A DNA stretch of 51,074 nucleotides from JANRKH01 sp033763595 (GCA_033763595.1 JANRKH010000048.1:1-51074); one strand, 5' to 3'. Shown: positions 25,329-35,143, numbered from the stretch's first letter. Made by a program: numbers and translations. The notes: generated by a model not told the origin, from the letters alone.

Positions 25329-25529
25329 TTAATCGTCGTATCTCTTTCTATAGACTTTTCTTCTGCGCCTTTCAGATTCTTTCAACTTTCTGACTTTTTT
25401 AACGGAATCAGGTTCATAAAATCTAGACATTTTCATGTATCTAAACACTAACTCCCTTTGCATTTTTCTTCTAAGATTTTTAATAGCATATTCGCCGTTA
25501 TCAGCGGTTACGTTAACTCTTACAGCCAA
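25329..25529 (-). CDS. rpsU: 30S ribosomal protein S21
   Basis: 66 residues with the S21 pattern: an N-terminal VRVNV...GEYAIKNLRRKMQRELVFRYMK and a strongly basic C-terminus ERRRRKVYRKRYDD. Translation starts at a TTG (25529-25527), with a strong AAGGAG site 7 bp upstream; no ATG fits. S21 joins the 30S platform near the anti-Shine-Dalgarno. It is divergent from comEC, with the 115-bp gap likely holding both promoters; TTGACA on the minus strand near 25590 is a plausible -35 box. Confidence 0.93.
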   Translation of the reverse strand: MAVRVNVTADNGEYAIKNLRRKMQRELVFRYMKMSRFYEPDSVKKVRKLKESERRRRKVYRKRYDD

Positions 25530-25644
25530 TCAATTACTCCTTATAAAACATGTAATAACAATTAGAAATAACAAAATTATCCTTTCATGTCAATTAATAT
25601 TATAATAATAGTACGTTAATTTTTTTATTCGCTAAAATTATTCA

Positions 25645-27612
25645 ATGTTCAAGAAGTATCTGAAAAATAAAAACCTAATAAACTTTTTTTTCGCTTTAAA
25701 GAAGCAAAACACTTATAATGCCAAAGTCAAACCATCGACTAGCGAAGACGGATTTTACACATCATACGCTATAGAATTTCTCGAAACTCGGAGATTAAAT
25801 TTCGTATTATGGTACTGCTTTGCTTACTTACTCGGTATATATTTTTACTTTTATTTCAAAAATTACATAGGATTTGCGCTAATTTCTTTCGCATTTACGC
25901 CTGCGATACTTTTCGTGATACTAGCATATTATTCAAATAGAATAGATTATAGATTTCCGGCTTCTTTAATTACTATCTTTGTTGCAGGAACATTTGTATG
26001 CAAAATCAGAGAAACTTGTGTATCTTATTCCGCTATTCAGGATCAATTCTATAATCTTCAGATTGAGGGTATCGTATCAAACACAAAACCAACTCCATTT
26101 GGTCACCAGATTTTGCTCAAAGAGGTAAAAATATTAACTAAAAACACAGGTATATCTCCTAAGATAGTTAGAATCAATTTTCACGACGAGAATGCATCAA
26201 ACATTTTGAACGGTGATCGTATTAGGGTCAATGCTGATATTTTTCCAATTCCAGGTCAGATTATGCCAGGTGGTTATAATCTTAAACAAGTTGCATTTTT
26301 TAATGGAATAGAAGCTATAGGAAGAGCAAAAGGAGAGCCTGAAATTCTAGATTACAAGGATGATAGTTTATTTATAAAAGTAAGTTATATCAGAAAATTT
26401 CTTTACAAAAATCTTATGAGCAACCTTGGTCATGCAAATGGCAATTTTGCAGCTGCGCTTTTTTTAGGCGAGACGGGTGGCATAGACAAAAAAATATTAT
26501 CTAATATGAGAAATTCAGGACTATCACATATTTTATGTGTTTCTGGGCTACATTTATCTCTTGTTGCATCATTATTTTTTATTTTAACCAGATTTTTGTT
26601 GAATTTATCTGACAGAATTTCAAATGCGATTGACATAAAACGAGTTGCCGGAGTAATTGCGCTTTTTATAAGTTTTTTGTATTTGATATTAACAGGGATG
26701 CAAATAGCCGCAACCAGGGCTTTTATCATGACATCCATAGTCATGGCTTCCGTTATTTTCGCAAGACAGCCGTACCCAATTAGGTCTCTATGTTTTGCTT
26801 GTATAATAATACTTACTAAAAATCCGGAATATGCTATTTTGCCAAGTTTTCAATTATCTTTTATTGCGGTTGTGTCTCTTATTATTGGTTATGAGTTTTA
26901 CACAAAAATACATATAAAAACATCATATTTTGGAGCTACGTCATTTGTTGGGGCTTATTTTTTTTCTAATGTTTATTCGTCTTTAATTGCAAGTATTGCA
27001 ACTGGACCAATTGTAATGTACCATTTCTATACCTATCCTAATCTTTCAGTAATCGCAAATCTAGTTGCGGTACCTTTAGTCAGTTTTGTGACAATACCTT
27101 GCGGGATTGCTACTATTTTTCTTTATCCGTTTGGTCTTTCTTTTATACCATATTACATGATAGATTTATCAATAAAACTTATAGCTCATACTGCACAATA
27201 TATCTCATCCTTTGAAACGGCGGTTGTATATACTGGGTATGTTAGTAATTTAACAATATTTTTTTTCATTATAGGTTTTTTATGGTTTGCTTTTTGGGAT
27301 AAGAAAGAGAGATATTTAGGGCTTCTTGGAATGATTTTGTTCTTTATCTCGTTTAATTCTCAGGAAAAACCATCAATTTTAATAAATCAAGAGTCAAATT
27401 TTATAGCTTTTTATCACAGAGATCATGTGACTATAGTGTCAGATAAAATATCTCCATTTACAGCAAATTTTATTGCAAATTGGTATGGGTTTAAGAATTA
27501 TACATTGCACAAGTTGAGCATTGATAAGCCATTCTGCGCAGATCAATTTATTATAAACAAAGAATCTCAATTGAGTAGTCGATGTAGGCATTTTATAGAT
27601 CTGAAGTATTAA
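25645..27612 (+). CDS. comEC: ComEC/Rec2 DNA-uptake channel protein, no metallo-hydrolase domain
   Basis: 655 residues. An N-terminal membrane section and an OB-like DUF4131 segment (about 130-235: IEGIVSNTKPTPFGHQILL...PGQIMPGGYNLKQVAFF) precede the competence domain with the signature SGLSHILCVSGLHLSLVASL and several further helices. ComEC carries single-stranded DNA across the inner membrane. The end (about 585-655) is a short remnant of the metallo-beta-lactamase-like domain that many ComEC proteins have; its HxHxDH motif is not visible. Whether DNA uptake occurs is unknown; no other competence genes are here. Confidence 0.88.
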   Translation: MFKKYLKNKNLINFFFALKKQNTYNAKVKPSTSEDGFYTSYAIEFLETRRLNFVLWYCFAYLLGIYFYFYFKNYIGFALISFAFTPAILFVILAYYSNRIDYRFPASLITIFVAGTFVCKIRETCVSYSAIQDQFYNLQIEGIVSNTKPTPFGHQILLKEVKILTKNTGISPKIVRINFHDENASNILNGDRIRVNADIFPIPGQIMPGGYNLKQVAFFNGIEAIGRAKGEPEILDYKDDSLFIKVSYIRKFLYKNLMSNLGHANGNFAAALFLGETGGIDKKILSNMRNSGLSHILCVSGLHLSLVASLFFILTRFLLNLSDRISNAIDIKRVAGVIALFISFLYLILTGMQIAATRAFIMTSIVMASVIFARQPYPIRSLCFACIIILTKNPEYAILPSFQLSFIAVVSLIIGYEFYTKIHIKTSYFGATSFVGAYFFSNVYSSLIASIATGPIVMYHFYTYPNLSVIANLVAVPLVSFVTIPCGIATIFLYPFGLSFIPYYMIDLSIKLIAHTAQYISSFETAVVYTGYVSNLTIFFFIIGFLWFAFWDKKERYLGLLGMILFFISFNSQEKPSILINQESNFIAFYHRDHVTIVSDKISPFTANFIANWYGFKNYTLHKLSIDKPFCADQFIINKESQLSSRCRHFIDLKY

Positions 27613-27763
27613 AAGAATCATCTTAGCCAAATGTAGTAGTAGAATTTTAGGGAAATTTAATTTGAGAATCATGTATACTATCTAGCGCAAATAAATCTTA
27701 CTTGAAATATGTATATTTTTTGTTTAGTTTATGCTGACCAAAAAATTACAGAACAATATTTAA

Positions 27764-30478
27764 GTGAAAGAGCAGAAAGAAGGAACATTCGATAATATAG
27801 TAACAGTTAACATAGCCGATGAAATGAAGCGCTCATATCTTGACTATGCTATGAGCGTAATAGTTAGCCGTGCTATACCAGATCTAAGAGATGGCCTGAA
27901 GCCAGTGCATAGAAGGATTTTATATGCGATGCATGAGGCTGGCTATCATTATAATAAACCATATAGAAAATCCGCAAGGATCGTTGGTGATGTGATAGGT
28001 AAATACCACCCACATGGTGACGCTGCAGTATATGACTCACTAGTGAGAATGGCGCAGAACTTTTCTCTTAGAATAACATTGATTGACGGCCAAGGTAACT
28101 TTGGCTCTATCGATGGAGATTCTGCTGCCGCTATGAGATATACTGAATCGAGACTTGCAAAAATTACTCATAATTTACTTGATGACTTAGATAAAGAAAC
28201 AGTAGATTTTGTACCAAATTATGATGGCTCCGAACATGAACCCAAGGTTCTTCCTTCGTTATTTCCAAACTTGCTTGTTAATGGCTCTGGAGGTATTGCT
28301 GTTGGCATGGCAACAAATATACCGCCACATAACTTAAATGAGGTTATTGAAGCTTGTCTTCATATTCTTGACAATCCTGATGTAGAAGCAAAAGATCTAC
28401 TTGAATTTGTGAAAGGGCCTGATTATCCAACTGGAGGAATTATTCTTGGAAGAGAGGGGATAAGATCATCGTACTTAACAGGCCGTGGGTCAATTGTAAC
28501 ACGCGGCAGGACTCATATCGAAACTCCAAAATCAGGAAGAGATTCTATCATAATAACTGAAATTCCTTACATGGTTAACAAGGCAAAGCTAATAGAAAAA
28601 ATAGCCGAACTTGTAAATGAAAAGAAAATAGAGGGCATTTCCGATATAAGGGATGAATCTGACAAAACAGGTATAAGAGTTGTAATTGAAATTAAGAAAG
28701 ATGCTGCAACTGAAGTCATTCTAAATCAAATTTACCAATATACACAGCTACAAAGCTCGTTCGGAGTTATTATGCTTGCGCTTGATAATGGAATGCCCAA
28801 AGTGATGAATCTGGCCGAAATTTTAAAAGCTTTCCTAAAATTTCGAGAAGAAGTTGTAACAAAAAGAACGATTTTTCTCTTAAATAAAGCAAGAGATAGA
28901 TCGCATATATTAGTGGGACTAAGAGTTGCAGTTAATAATATAGATGAAATTATAAAACTGATTAAATCAGCATCAGATCATTCAGAGGCAAAAAGAAACC
29001 TGATGGAAGTAGCTTGGGATGTTCTAACAATAGCGCCGTTAATCAAACTTGTAGACGATAAATCAGTGATAACAGATCAAGGTACATTCTATCTATCAGA
29101 CGCGCAGGCAAAAGCAATACTAGAAATGAGGCTTGCAAGACTTACAGGTATGGAGAAGAATAAGATAGAAGAAGATCTTATGGCTTTAAAAGACCAAATT
29201 ACGGGTTACCTAGAAATTATTGGATCCAGGGAGAAATTACTTAGCATCGTAAGAGAAGAATTAATAAGAGTTAAAGAGGAATTTGGTCACAAGAGATTAA
29301 CTGAGATAGAAGATAATTATTTAGAGCATGAAGAAGAAGATCTGATAAAAAGAGAAGATATGGTCGTTACTGTCACGCATGGTGGTTATATCAAAAGAGT
29401 TCCGCTTGTGAATTATCGAGCTCAAAGAAGGGGAGGTAAAGGTAGATCAGGCGTTAATATGAATGATGACGATATTACAACAAGAATATTCGTTGGTAGC
29501 ACACATACACCGATGCTATTTTTCTCGGATAAAGGTCAGGTATATAGCTTAAAACTTTATAAACTACCGCTTGGAAATCCAACCACAAAAGGAAGGCCGC
29601 TAGTTAATTTACTTAAACTTTCGCAAGGCGAAACAATTACTAACATCATGCCAATGCCGGAAAATGTAGAAGAGTGGGATAAGCTTAATATCATGTTTGC
29701 AACAAAAAAAGGAAATGTCAGAAGAAATGATCTCGCCGATTTCAAAAAAATACAGTCTAACGGTAAAATAGCCATAAGGCTCGACGAAGACGATAAATTA
29801 ATCGGGGTCGTAACTTGCTCAGAAGAGGATCATATATTGCTTGCAAGTAAGCAAGGAAAGGCTGTAAGATTCCCCGTTGAATCTGTTCGTGTATTCAAAA
29901 GTAGGACTTCTGATGGGGTTAGGGGCATTAAGATTGCATCTACAGATAATTTAATTAGTATGGCAGTCTTAAAGGGTATAACATGCGATTATATCGAAAG
30001 AGAAAAATACCTTACTATTCCAGCGCAAGAAAGAAGATCGATAGCAGAGGGAACGTTTGACATAAAAAAAGCCAAAGAAAAATATTCAATAGATCTTGAT
30101 GATGCAAAAATTAAGCATCTTGCAGAAAATGAAGAGTTTATTTTATCAATATCTGAGAAGGGAATGGGTAAAATAAGTTCAGCATATGAATATAGAATAA
30201 CGGATCGCGGCGGAAGCGGAATAGTGAATATGGTATTAAATAACAAAACAGGCAAGCTTGCAGGCTCAATGCCGGCCTCGCTAGATCAAGAGATAATGCT
30301 GATAACTGATTCTGGAAGGTTAATTCGTTGCCCACTTGAGACAGTAAGAATAACCGGCAGGAGCACAAGTGGGGTTATTTTATTTAAAACAAACGAATCC
30401 GAAAAGGTAGTATCAGTATCTCTGATAGCAGAGTCAGAAGATGACGAGGAATTAACAGAAGAACCAATCAAAAATTAA
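27764..30478 (+). CDS. gyrA: DNA gyrase subunit A
   Basis: 904 residues from a GTG start at 27764. The catalytic tyrosine is Tyr 126 in AAAMRYTESRL. The QRDR reads GKYHPHGDAAVYDSLVRMAQ: the position equal to E. coli Ser 83 is Ala, and Asp 87 is kept. The C-terminal beta-pinwheel contains the GyrA box QRRGGKGRSG (about 550). GyrA with GyrB introduces negative supercoils. The downstream nitroreductase starts 7 bp after the stop and is probably co-transcribed. gyrB lies 5 kb away on the same strand. Confidence 0.97.
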   Translation: MKEQKEGTFDNIVTVNIADEMKRSYLDYAMSVIVSRAIPDLRDGLKPVHRRILYAMHEAGYHYNKPYRKSARIVGDVIGKYHPHGDAAVYDSLVRMAQNFSLRITLIDGQGNFGSIDGDSAAAMRYTESRLAKITHNLLDDLDKETVDFVPNYDGSEHEPKVLPSLFPNLLVNGSGGIAVGMATNIPPHNLNEVIEACLHILDNPDVEAKDLLEFVKGPDYPTGGIILGREGIRSSYLTGRGSIVTRGRTHIETPKSGRDSIIITEIPYMVNKAKLIEKIAELVNEKKIEGISDIRDESDKTGIRVVIEIKKDAATEVILNQIYQYTQLQSSFGVIMLALDNGMPKVMNLAEILKAFLKFREEVVTKRTIFLLNKARDRSHILVGLRVAVNNIDEIIKLIKSASDHSEAKRNLMEVAWDVLTIAPLIKLVDDKSVITDQGTFYLSDAQAKAILEMRLARLTGMEKNKIEEDLMALKDQITGYLEIIGSREKLLSIVREELIRVKEEFGHKRLTEIEDNYLEHEEEDLIKREDMVVTVTHGGYIKRVPLVNYRAQRRGGKGRSGVNMNDDDITTRIFVGSTHTPMLFFSDKGQVYSLKLYKLPLGNPTTKGRPLVNLLKLSQGETITNIMPMPENVEEWDKLNIMFATKKGNVRRNDLADFKKIQSNGKIAIRLDEDDKLIGVVTCSEEDHILLASKQGKAVRFPVESVRVFKSRTSDGVRGIKIASTDNLISMAVLKGITCDYIEREKYLTIPAQERRSIAEGTFDIKKAKEKYSIDLDDAKIKHLAENEEFILSISEKGMGKISSAYEYRITDRGGSGIVNMVLNNKTGKLAGSMPASLDQEIMLITDSGRLIRCPLETVRITGRSTSGVILFKTNESEKVVSVSLIAESEDDEELTEEPIKN

Positions 30479-30484
30479 ATTATT

Positions 30485-31060
30485 ATGAAAGAAGTTAATG
30501 AAATTTTCACCAAGTCTAGGACTTGTAACCACTATAGCGATAAGCCAGTAGATGATGAATTACTTATACAAATTTATGATATTTTAAAATTTGGCCCTAC
30601 ATCTGCTAATTGCTGCCCTCTTAGAATTTATTTTGCAAAATCAGAAGAAAATAAAAAGAAAATAATCTCTGCTTTAATGGATGGCAACAAGGCTAAATCT
30701 GAGTTAGCGCCGGTAATAGCTATTCTAGCTTACGACGAAAGTTTTTACTTACATTTTCCGAAAGTTTTTCCTCATGTGCCTAATTTTGGCAAAATGTACG
30801 AAAACGATCCTATATTATCATACGAAACCGCACTCAGAAATTCGAGTATTCAGGGCGGATACTTTATTATGGTTGCTAGAAGCTTAGGGTTAGATGTTGG
30901 ACCGATGTCAGGATTTGATTCAAATAAAATCAATAAAGATTTTTTCGAGGGTACAAGTTTTAAAGTTAATTTTGTGTGTAATTTGGGATATAAATCGCAG
31001 GATCCGGAATATGAGCGCTTACCTCGCTTTGATTTCAATGAAGTTTGTCAAATTCTTTAG
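30485..31060 (+). CDS. Nitroreductase-family flavoprotein (RutE/HadB-like)
   Basis: 191 residues. The N-terminus SRTCNHYSDKPVDDELLIQIYD and LKFGPTSANCCPLRIYFAKSEE contain the FMN-binding Arg and the SxxN motif; RNSSIQGGYFIMVARSLGLDVGPMSGFD is the typical central helix and GPMSGF loop of the RutE group. RutE reduces malonic semialdehyde in pyrimidine breakdown, but relatives have many quinone or enone substrates. No rut genes are near, so the substrate is unknown. It follows gyrA by 7 bp. Confidence 0.82.
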   Translation: MKEVNEIFTKSRTCNHYSDKPVDDELLIQIYDILKFGPTSANCCPLRIYFAKSEENKKKIISALMDGNKAKSELAPVIAILAYDESFYLHFPKVFPHVPNFGKMYENDPILSYETALRNSSIQGGYFIMVARSLGLDVGPMSGFDSNKINKDFFEGTSFKVNFVCNLGYKSQDPEYERLPRFDFNEVCQIL

Positions 31061-31112
31061 CAACAAATATTTCAGCAACTCTATAAGAGCTATACTCTTC
31101 ATATGAAGAGTA

Positions 31113-31217
31113 TATAGTCTTTTATGTTGATTAGCTACGTTGTTGACTCGTCGCTCACCTAATACTCATAGGCTTCTCTCCTCGCGCCTAGTATCTAATC
31201 CAACCTAAAAGACTATA
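31113..31217. repeat. Family B palindromic element (copy B3)
   Basis: A 105-bp copy, one base shorter in the left arm (GTTGATTAGC instead of GTTGAATTAGC). Ends TATAGTCTTTTATGTTG and CAACCTAAAAGACTATA. It is preceded by another small palindrome, ACTCTTCATATGAAGAGT. Confidence 0.85.
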
Positions 31218-31314
31218 GCTTCCAGGGAGTTTGATCTATACGCTAAAGCACGCTCGCCCTAAAATCCACCTAAAATCCATATGTTCAGGTTTAATCCGAA
31301 AGATTTGATATTTT
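31218..31314. repeat. Family C-like element fragment
   Basis: Contains ATACGCTAAAGCACGCTCGC and CCTAAAATCCAC, the reverse complement of the family C core (TTTTAGGG...GCTTTAGCGTAT). It lies between B3 and A6, making three different elements in a row. Confidence 0.5.
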
Positions 31315-31423
31315 ATACCAAATCTCTAGAATTAAATAATACTAGGAGCAAGTCACGAAGCCTACTCTCGTGTAAGCTTTAGCGACGAGCTAGAAGAAAG
31401 TACTTAAAAATGGGATTTGGTAT
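31315..31423. repeat. Family A palindromic element (copy A6)
   Basis: Complete copy with left arm ATACCAAATCTCTAGAATTA, core GGAGCAAGTCACGAAGCC, and right arm AAAAATGGGATTTGGTAT. Confidence 0.85.
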
Positions 31424-31427
31424 TATA

Positions 31428-31569
31428 CCCCTTTGAAAAACTTAGCTTCCCTGCGGGCGAGTACGAAGAAGACACGGAGTGGAAGGCCGAAGTGAACATG
31501 AGGTACATGAGGATCCTACTACATGCGCAGGCGCTCAATTGGCTCTAAGAGTAGATTTTTCAGAGAGGA
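31428..31569. repeat. Family E palindromic element (copy E2)
   Basis: Related to E1 over the centre (GAGGTACATGAGGATCC, GGCGCTCAATTGGCTCTA) with similar inverted ends. It stops just before the stop codon of the orphan gene at 31572. Confidence 0.65.
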
Positions 31570-31571
31570 AA

Positions 31572-31835
31572 TTAATCTACTAGCACTACTTCAGTGGCTC
31601 CTATAATTTTTACATCAGAATCAATAGTGAAAGATTTAGTGAAATAATTTTCAATATTATCTAGTACTTCATGTAACCCATCATCAAGGCCAAATCTCAG
31701 AACAAAAGCTACTAAATCTGCCCTATGTGCAACATCGTATCTGCAAGAGAACATAATAGTGCATATAGATGCGGATACAAGGCCAACTATCGTTGAATTT
31801 GCAATTGCAGTGACTATTTTAGATGTATTACCCAT
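31572..31835 (-). CDS. Small orphan protein, 87 residues
   Basis: I do not recognise this protein. The first 30 residues are hydrophobic (IVTAIANSTIVGLVSASICTIMF) and could be a membrane helix; the rest is mixed, with LRFGLDDGLHEVLDNIENYF and a C-terminal strand VKIIGATEVVLVD. The start at 31835 has no strong ribosome site. The stop lies at the edge of a family E element, which may have trimmed the 3' end. Coding potential is moderate: no competing long frame exists and codon use looks normal. Confidence 0.45.
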   Translation of the reverse strand: MGNTSKIVTAIANSTIVGLVSASICTIMFSCRYDVAHRADLVAFVLRFGLDDGLHEVLDNIENYFTKSFTIDSDVKIIGATEVVLVD

Positions 31836-32010
31836 AAAGACACGCTCTTAATAATTTAATTGTTTAGGAGGTCATACGTTAATATATTTTTCACAAAAAG
31901 TCAATATATCTGTTTGAACTTTGACATAACTTGGACAAACTTAGGGATTAAGGCCAAAAACATACATTACTAATCCAATATAATAATTTATGTTTTTGCA
32001 CTATATGTTT

Positions 32011-34077
32011 TTATTTTACTAAATCTTCCCATGCTTCTTCGTTTAGAATTTTTACTCCTTGCTTTTGTGCCTCTTTAAGCTTTGAGCCTGGCGAATCTCC
32101 AACAACTAAATAATCTGTTTTAGAAGTGATCGAACTTGTAACTTTAGCGCCTAGCTTTTCAGCTATAGATTTTGCTTCCTGCCTTGAAGAATTTTTGAGA
32201 GTTCCGGTAAATACTATTAATTTATTTTGTAAATGGGAATAGATAGTTTTTTGTTCTATAATTTGCACCTGATCTATTAACTTTTCTACCATTGTGATGT
32301 TTATTTTATGCGAAAAGAAAAGAGAAAGTGATTCGATAACAGAATTGCCAAGTCCATCTATATTGATCAGACTTTCATAGACATATTGATCACCATTTGA
32401 TAATTTTTGCATAGCCTCAAGGAAGGAATGTGCATTAGTGTAAATTTTAGCAAGTTCTTTAGATGTAAGTGCTCCTACATGCCTTATTCCAAGCGAAAAT
32501 ATGAATCTATCTAAGCTTATATTTTTTGCTCTTATGATACTATTTACAAGATTTTGCACAGAAACAGCGCCCCAGCCAGGCTCTTGTGCAAGTTTATATA
32601 AAATGTCTTGCGAATCTGGTATATCAAAAATATCTACAGCATTATTTATGTATTTTTTTGATAATAAAAATTCTATATTTTTTTTTGCAAGTCCCGCAAT
32701 GTCAAAACAAGCTTTTGAGATAAAATGCACTATAGTTCTGTATTTTTGATCAGGACAATTAAGGCTATTGCCACAACGCAAAACCGCATCATCTTCTTGC
32801 TTATCGACTTTTTCTCCACAAGATGGACAAATACTAGGCATTTCGAAAGCTTTAAGAAACTCGAGTCGATCTGATTTTGACACTGAATCAATCTGAGGTA
32901 TTACATCTCCAGCTCGTTTTAATGTGACAATATCTCCTATTCGTATGTCCTTCCTAAATATTTCGTCAAAATTATGAAGACTTGCTCTTGTCACCTCCGC
33001 GCCACCAATATTTACTGGCTCTAATATAGCTACAGGAGTTAACGCGCCTGTTCTACCAACTTGAATTTTTATATCAAGTACTTTAGTCTTTCCAAGCGCC
33101 GCTGGAAACTTATGAGCCGTCGCAAATCTTGGCGTCTTACCCACATAACCAAGCCTATCCCAAAGACTTAGATCATTTACTTTATACACTATTCCATCTA
33201 TCTCATAAGGCAACTCATCACGAATTGCCAAAAATTTTTCATAAAATTTTACTATATCATATATGTTGTGACATACTGCAAAATTCTCATTTACACAAAA
33301 TCCCAATTGCCCCAATTGCATAAGTGTATTACTTTGCGTGTCAGAAAAACTAGAAGATACAGCCCCTAAAGAATATACAAAATATTTCAATGGCCTCATT
33401 TTGGTTATATTACTATCTAGCTGCCTGAGAGAACCCGACGCTGCATTCCTTGGATTTGCAAATACATGCTTATTTTGGTTTAAAGATGATTCGTTTAAGG
33501 CCTCAAAATCATCTTTTCTAATATATACTTCTCCCCTCACCTCAAAAAACTCCTCCTTTAAGTTTATTTGTTGCGGAAATCCCTTAATTGTTTTTATATT
33601 TTCAGTTATATCTTCACCTACATACCCGTCACCCCTTGTTGCCGCATGAAGTAATTTTCCATTTTTATAAGTAGCAGAGAATGATACGCCATCTATTTTC
33701 AGTTCTGCAACTATAGTAGGTATGTAATTAATCTTCAGAAATCTTTGAATTTTTTCGATAAAATCATTTATCTCATCCTCTTCAAAAATGTTTGAAAGGG
33801 ACAACATAGGAATTTTATGCTCGATTTTCTTAAACCCTTCAGCAGCACTGCCTCCAACTTCATCAGCAACAGAGTCCTGTAATTTTAGGAGCGGAAATTT
33901 ATGCTCTAGATTTTTGTATAAAGCCATTAATTGATCATATTCAGCATCTGATACTTCAGAATTATTATTTTCGTAATATTGCTTATTATACTCTCTTATT
34001 TTTTTGGTGAGAAGTTTGTGAAGCTCATGGGCTTCTTTTGGGTTTTCAGGCAAAGTATCTGATAAAATATATGACAT
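32011..34077 (-). CDS. ligA: NAD-dependent DNA ligase
   Basis: 688 residues. The adenylation motif is AELKIDGVS, with Lys 127 as the site of AMP attachment. The OB domain, the four-cysteine zinc finger (CPSCGEKVD...CGNSLNCP), helix-hairpin-helix repeats and a C-terminal BRCT domain (LQNKLIVFTGTLKNSSRQEAK) are all present, so it is full length. LigA seals nicks left after Pol I gap filling; polA is also in this window. Confidence 0.97.
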   Translation of the reverse strand: MSYILSDTLPENPKEAHELHKLLTKKIREYNKQYYENNNSEVSDAEYDQLMALYKNLEHKFPLLKLQDSVADEVGGSAAEGFKKIEHKIPMLSLSNIFEEDEINDFIEKIQRFLKINYIPTIVAELKIDGVSFSATYKNGKLLHAATRGDGYVGEDITENIKTIKGFPQQINLKEEFFEVRGEVYIRKDDFEALNESSLNQNKHVFANPRNAASGSLRQLDSNITKMRPLKYFVYSLGAVSSSFSDTQSNTLMQLGQLGFCVNENFAVCHNIYDIVKFYEKFLAIRDELPYEIDGIVYKVNDLSLWDRLGYVGKTPRFATAHKFPAALGKTKVLDIKIQVGRTGALTPVAILEPVNIGGAEVTRASLHNFDEIFRKDIRIGDIVTLKRAGDVIPQIDSVSKSDRLEFLKAFEMPSICPSCGEKVDKQEDDAVLRCGNSLNCPDQKYRTIVHFISKACFDIAGLAKKNIEFLLSKKYINNAVDIFDIPDSQDILYKLAQEPGWGAVSVQNLVNSIIRAKNISLDRFIFSLGIRHVGALTSKELAKIYTNAHSFLEAMQKLSNGDQYVYESLINIDGLGNSVIESLSLFFSHKINITMVEKLIDQVQIIEQKTIYSHLQNKLIVFTGTLKNSSRQEAKSIAEKLGAKVTSSITSKTDYLVVGDSPGSKLKEAQKQGVKILNEEAWEDLVK

Positions 34078-34375
34078 AAAACATTTATGTAATTTAGATT
34101 TATGAAATAGTATTATATAAACTTCCGAGCAGTCTTACAAATCCCATTTTTAAGTCTTTGTACCAAACCAAAGAATTTAGCCCAAACGACCTATTCTGGA
34201 TATCTAATGATATTAGAGGTTTCATAAAGACAAAATAGTACGATATTTTTTTAAAAAACCTTTCTGTGTCTTTTATATCGCTTTTATATATTTCCTAATT
34301 ATAGATAGTTTATAAATTTTGCACCAAAATTTTATAAATGATAACATTTTTTTATAATTAAAATATGTATATTGT
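34078..34375. other. AT-rich intergenic region with a family A arm remnant
   Basis: Between the divergent ligA and the orphan gene at 34376. AAATCCCATTTTTAAGTCTTT near 34139 is the reverse of the family A right arm, with ACCAAACC close by; the other arm is not seen. Otherwise the sequence is AT-rich, and no gene or RNA is recognised. Confidence 0.45.
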
Positions 34376-35143
34376 ATGTTCTATACACACGCAGAATATA
34401 AATTAGGCGAGATGAACGACCCCACGGAATATCTTTACCAATTTTTAACAAAAGAATTTGAAGATGCTGCTAACAAGAACACGAATCTTGGTGAACCTAA
34501 GGAAGAAGAAGCCTTCTCAGCAAGATTACACGATCACCTTGATGCAGAGACTGATATTGCTAAATTTACTGCTGACCAATTAGGACTGGCAGTAGATACA
34601 AAAACAAACAAATTGAAGCGGGACGAGAGCGGTAAAATTCAATGGCAAGGTCTAACGGACAATGAGCGTAAGTCGCAGCAGGAGGTAGGTGAGTTTTATA
34701 TTCATCAATTATATGAGAATTTCAAATCTAATCTTCAAGATTACAAAGACACACACGTCAATATCAAAAGTAAGAGTAGAGCTGCTAAATTAAAAACGAT
34801 TGGCGGACATGTTAGGAGAATAATCTCAACTGCTATCGGAGTGACAGTAGCTGCAGTAGGCGCAGGCATAATCGGCACTGGTCTCTTTGCATCTTATGCA
34901 CTTACCGCGGGCTTCCCTCTGCTAGCAGCCATAGGATACACGCTGGGACATCCGCTATATGAAGAAGCTGAAAAGTCTATGTCAAACACGTACAAAAAAT
35001 ATAATCCTATTAGAAGAACATTAACAGAGATCAACAAAGAATTTAATAATAAGGACGATATTGGATCTAGTTATAAAACTAGAGCGTGGAACTACCAAAA
35101 TACAAAAAAAGCAGTAGTACAACAAACGAGCCTTCAGAAGTAG
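34376..35143 (+). CDS. Orphan protein with central hydrophobic segment; possible effector
   Basis: I do not recognise this 255-residue protein. The N-terminal 140 residues are charged and mostly helical (PTEYLYQFLTKEFEDAANK...), without a signal peptide. A long hydrophobic stretch at about 149-191 (IISTAIGVTVAAVGAGIIGTGLFAS...) could form a two-helix membrane hairpin. A polar tail with QNTKKAVVQQ follows. Met 13 (34412) is an alternative start, preceded by AGGCGAG. A hydrophobic hairpin with soluble flanks and no signal is common in type IV secreted effectors of intracellular bacteria, but that is inference. Confidence 0.55.
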   Translation: MFYTHAEYKLGEMNDPTEYLYQFLTKEFEDAANKNTNLGEPKEEEAFSARLHDHLDAETDIAKFTADQLGLAVDTKTNKLKRDESGKIQWQGLTDNERKSQQEVGEFYIHQLYENFKSNLQDYKDTHVNIKSKSRAAKLKTIGGHVRRIISTAIGVTVAAVGAGIIGTGLFASYALTAGFPLLAAIGYTLGHPLYEEAEKSMSNTYKKYNPIRRTLTEINKEFNNKDDIGSSYKTRAWNYQNTKKAVVQQTSLQK

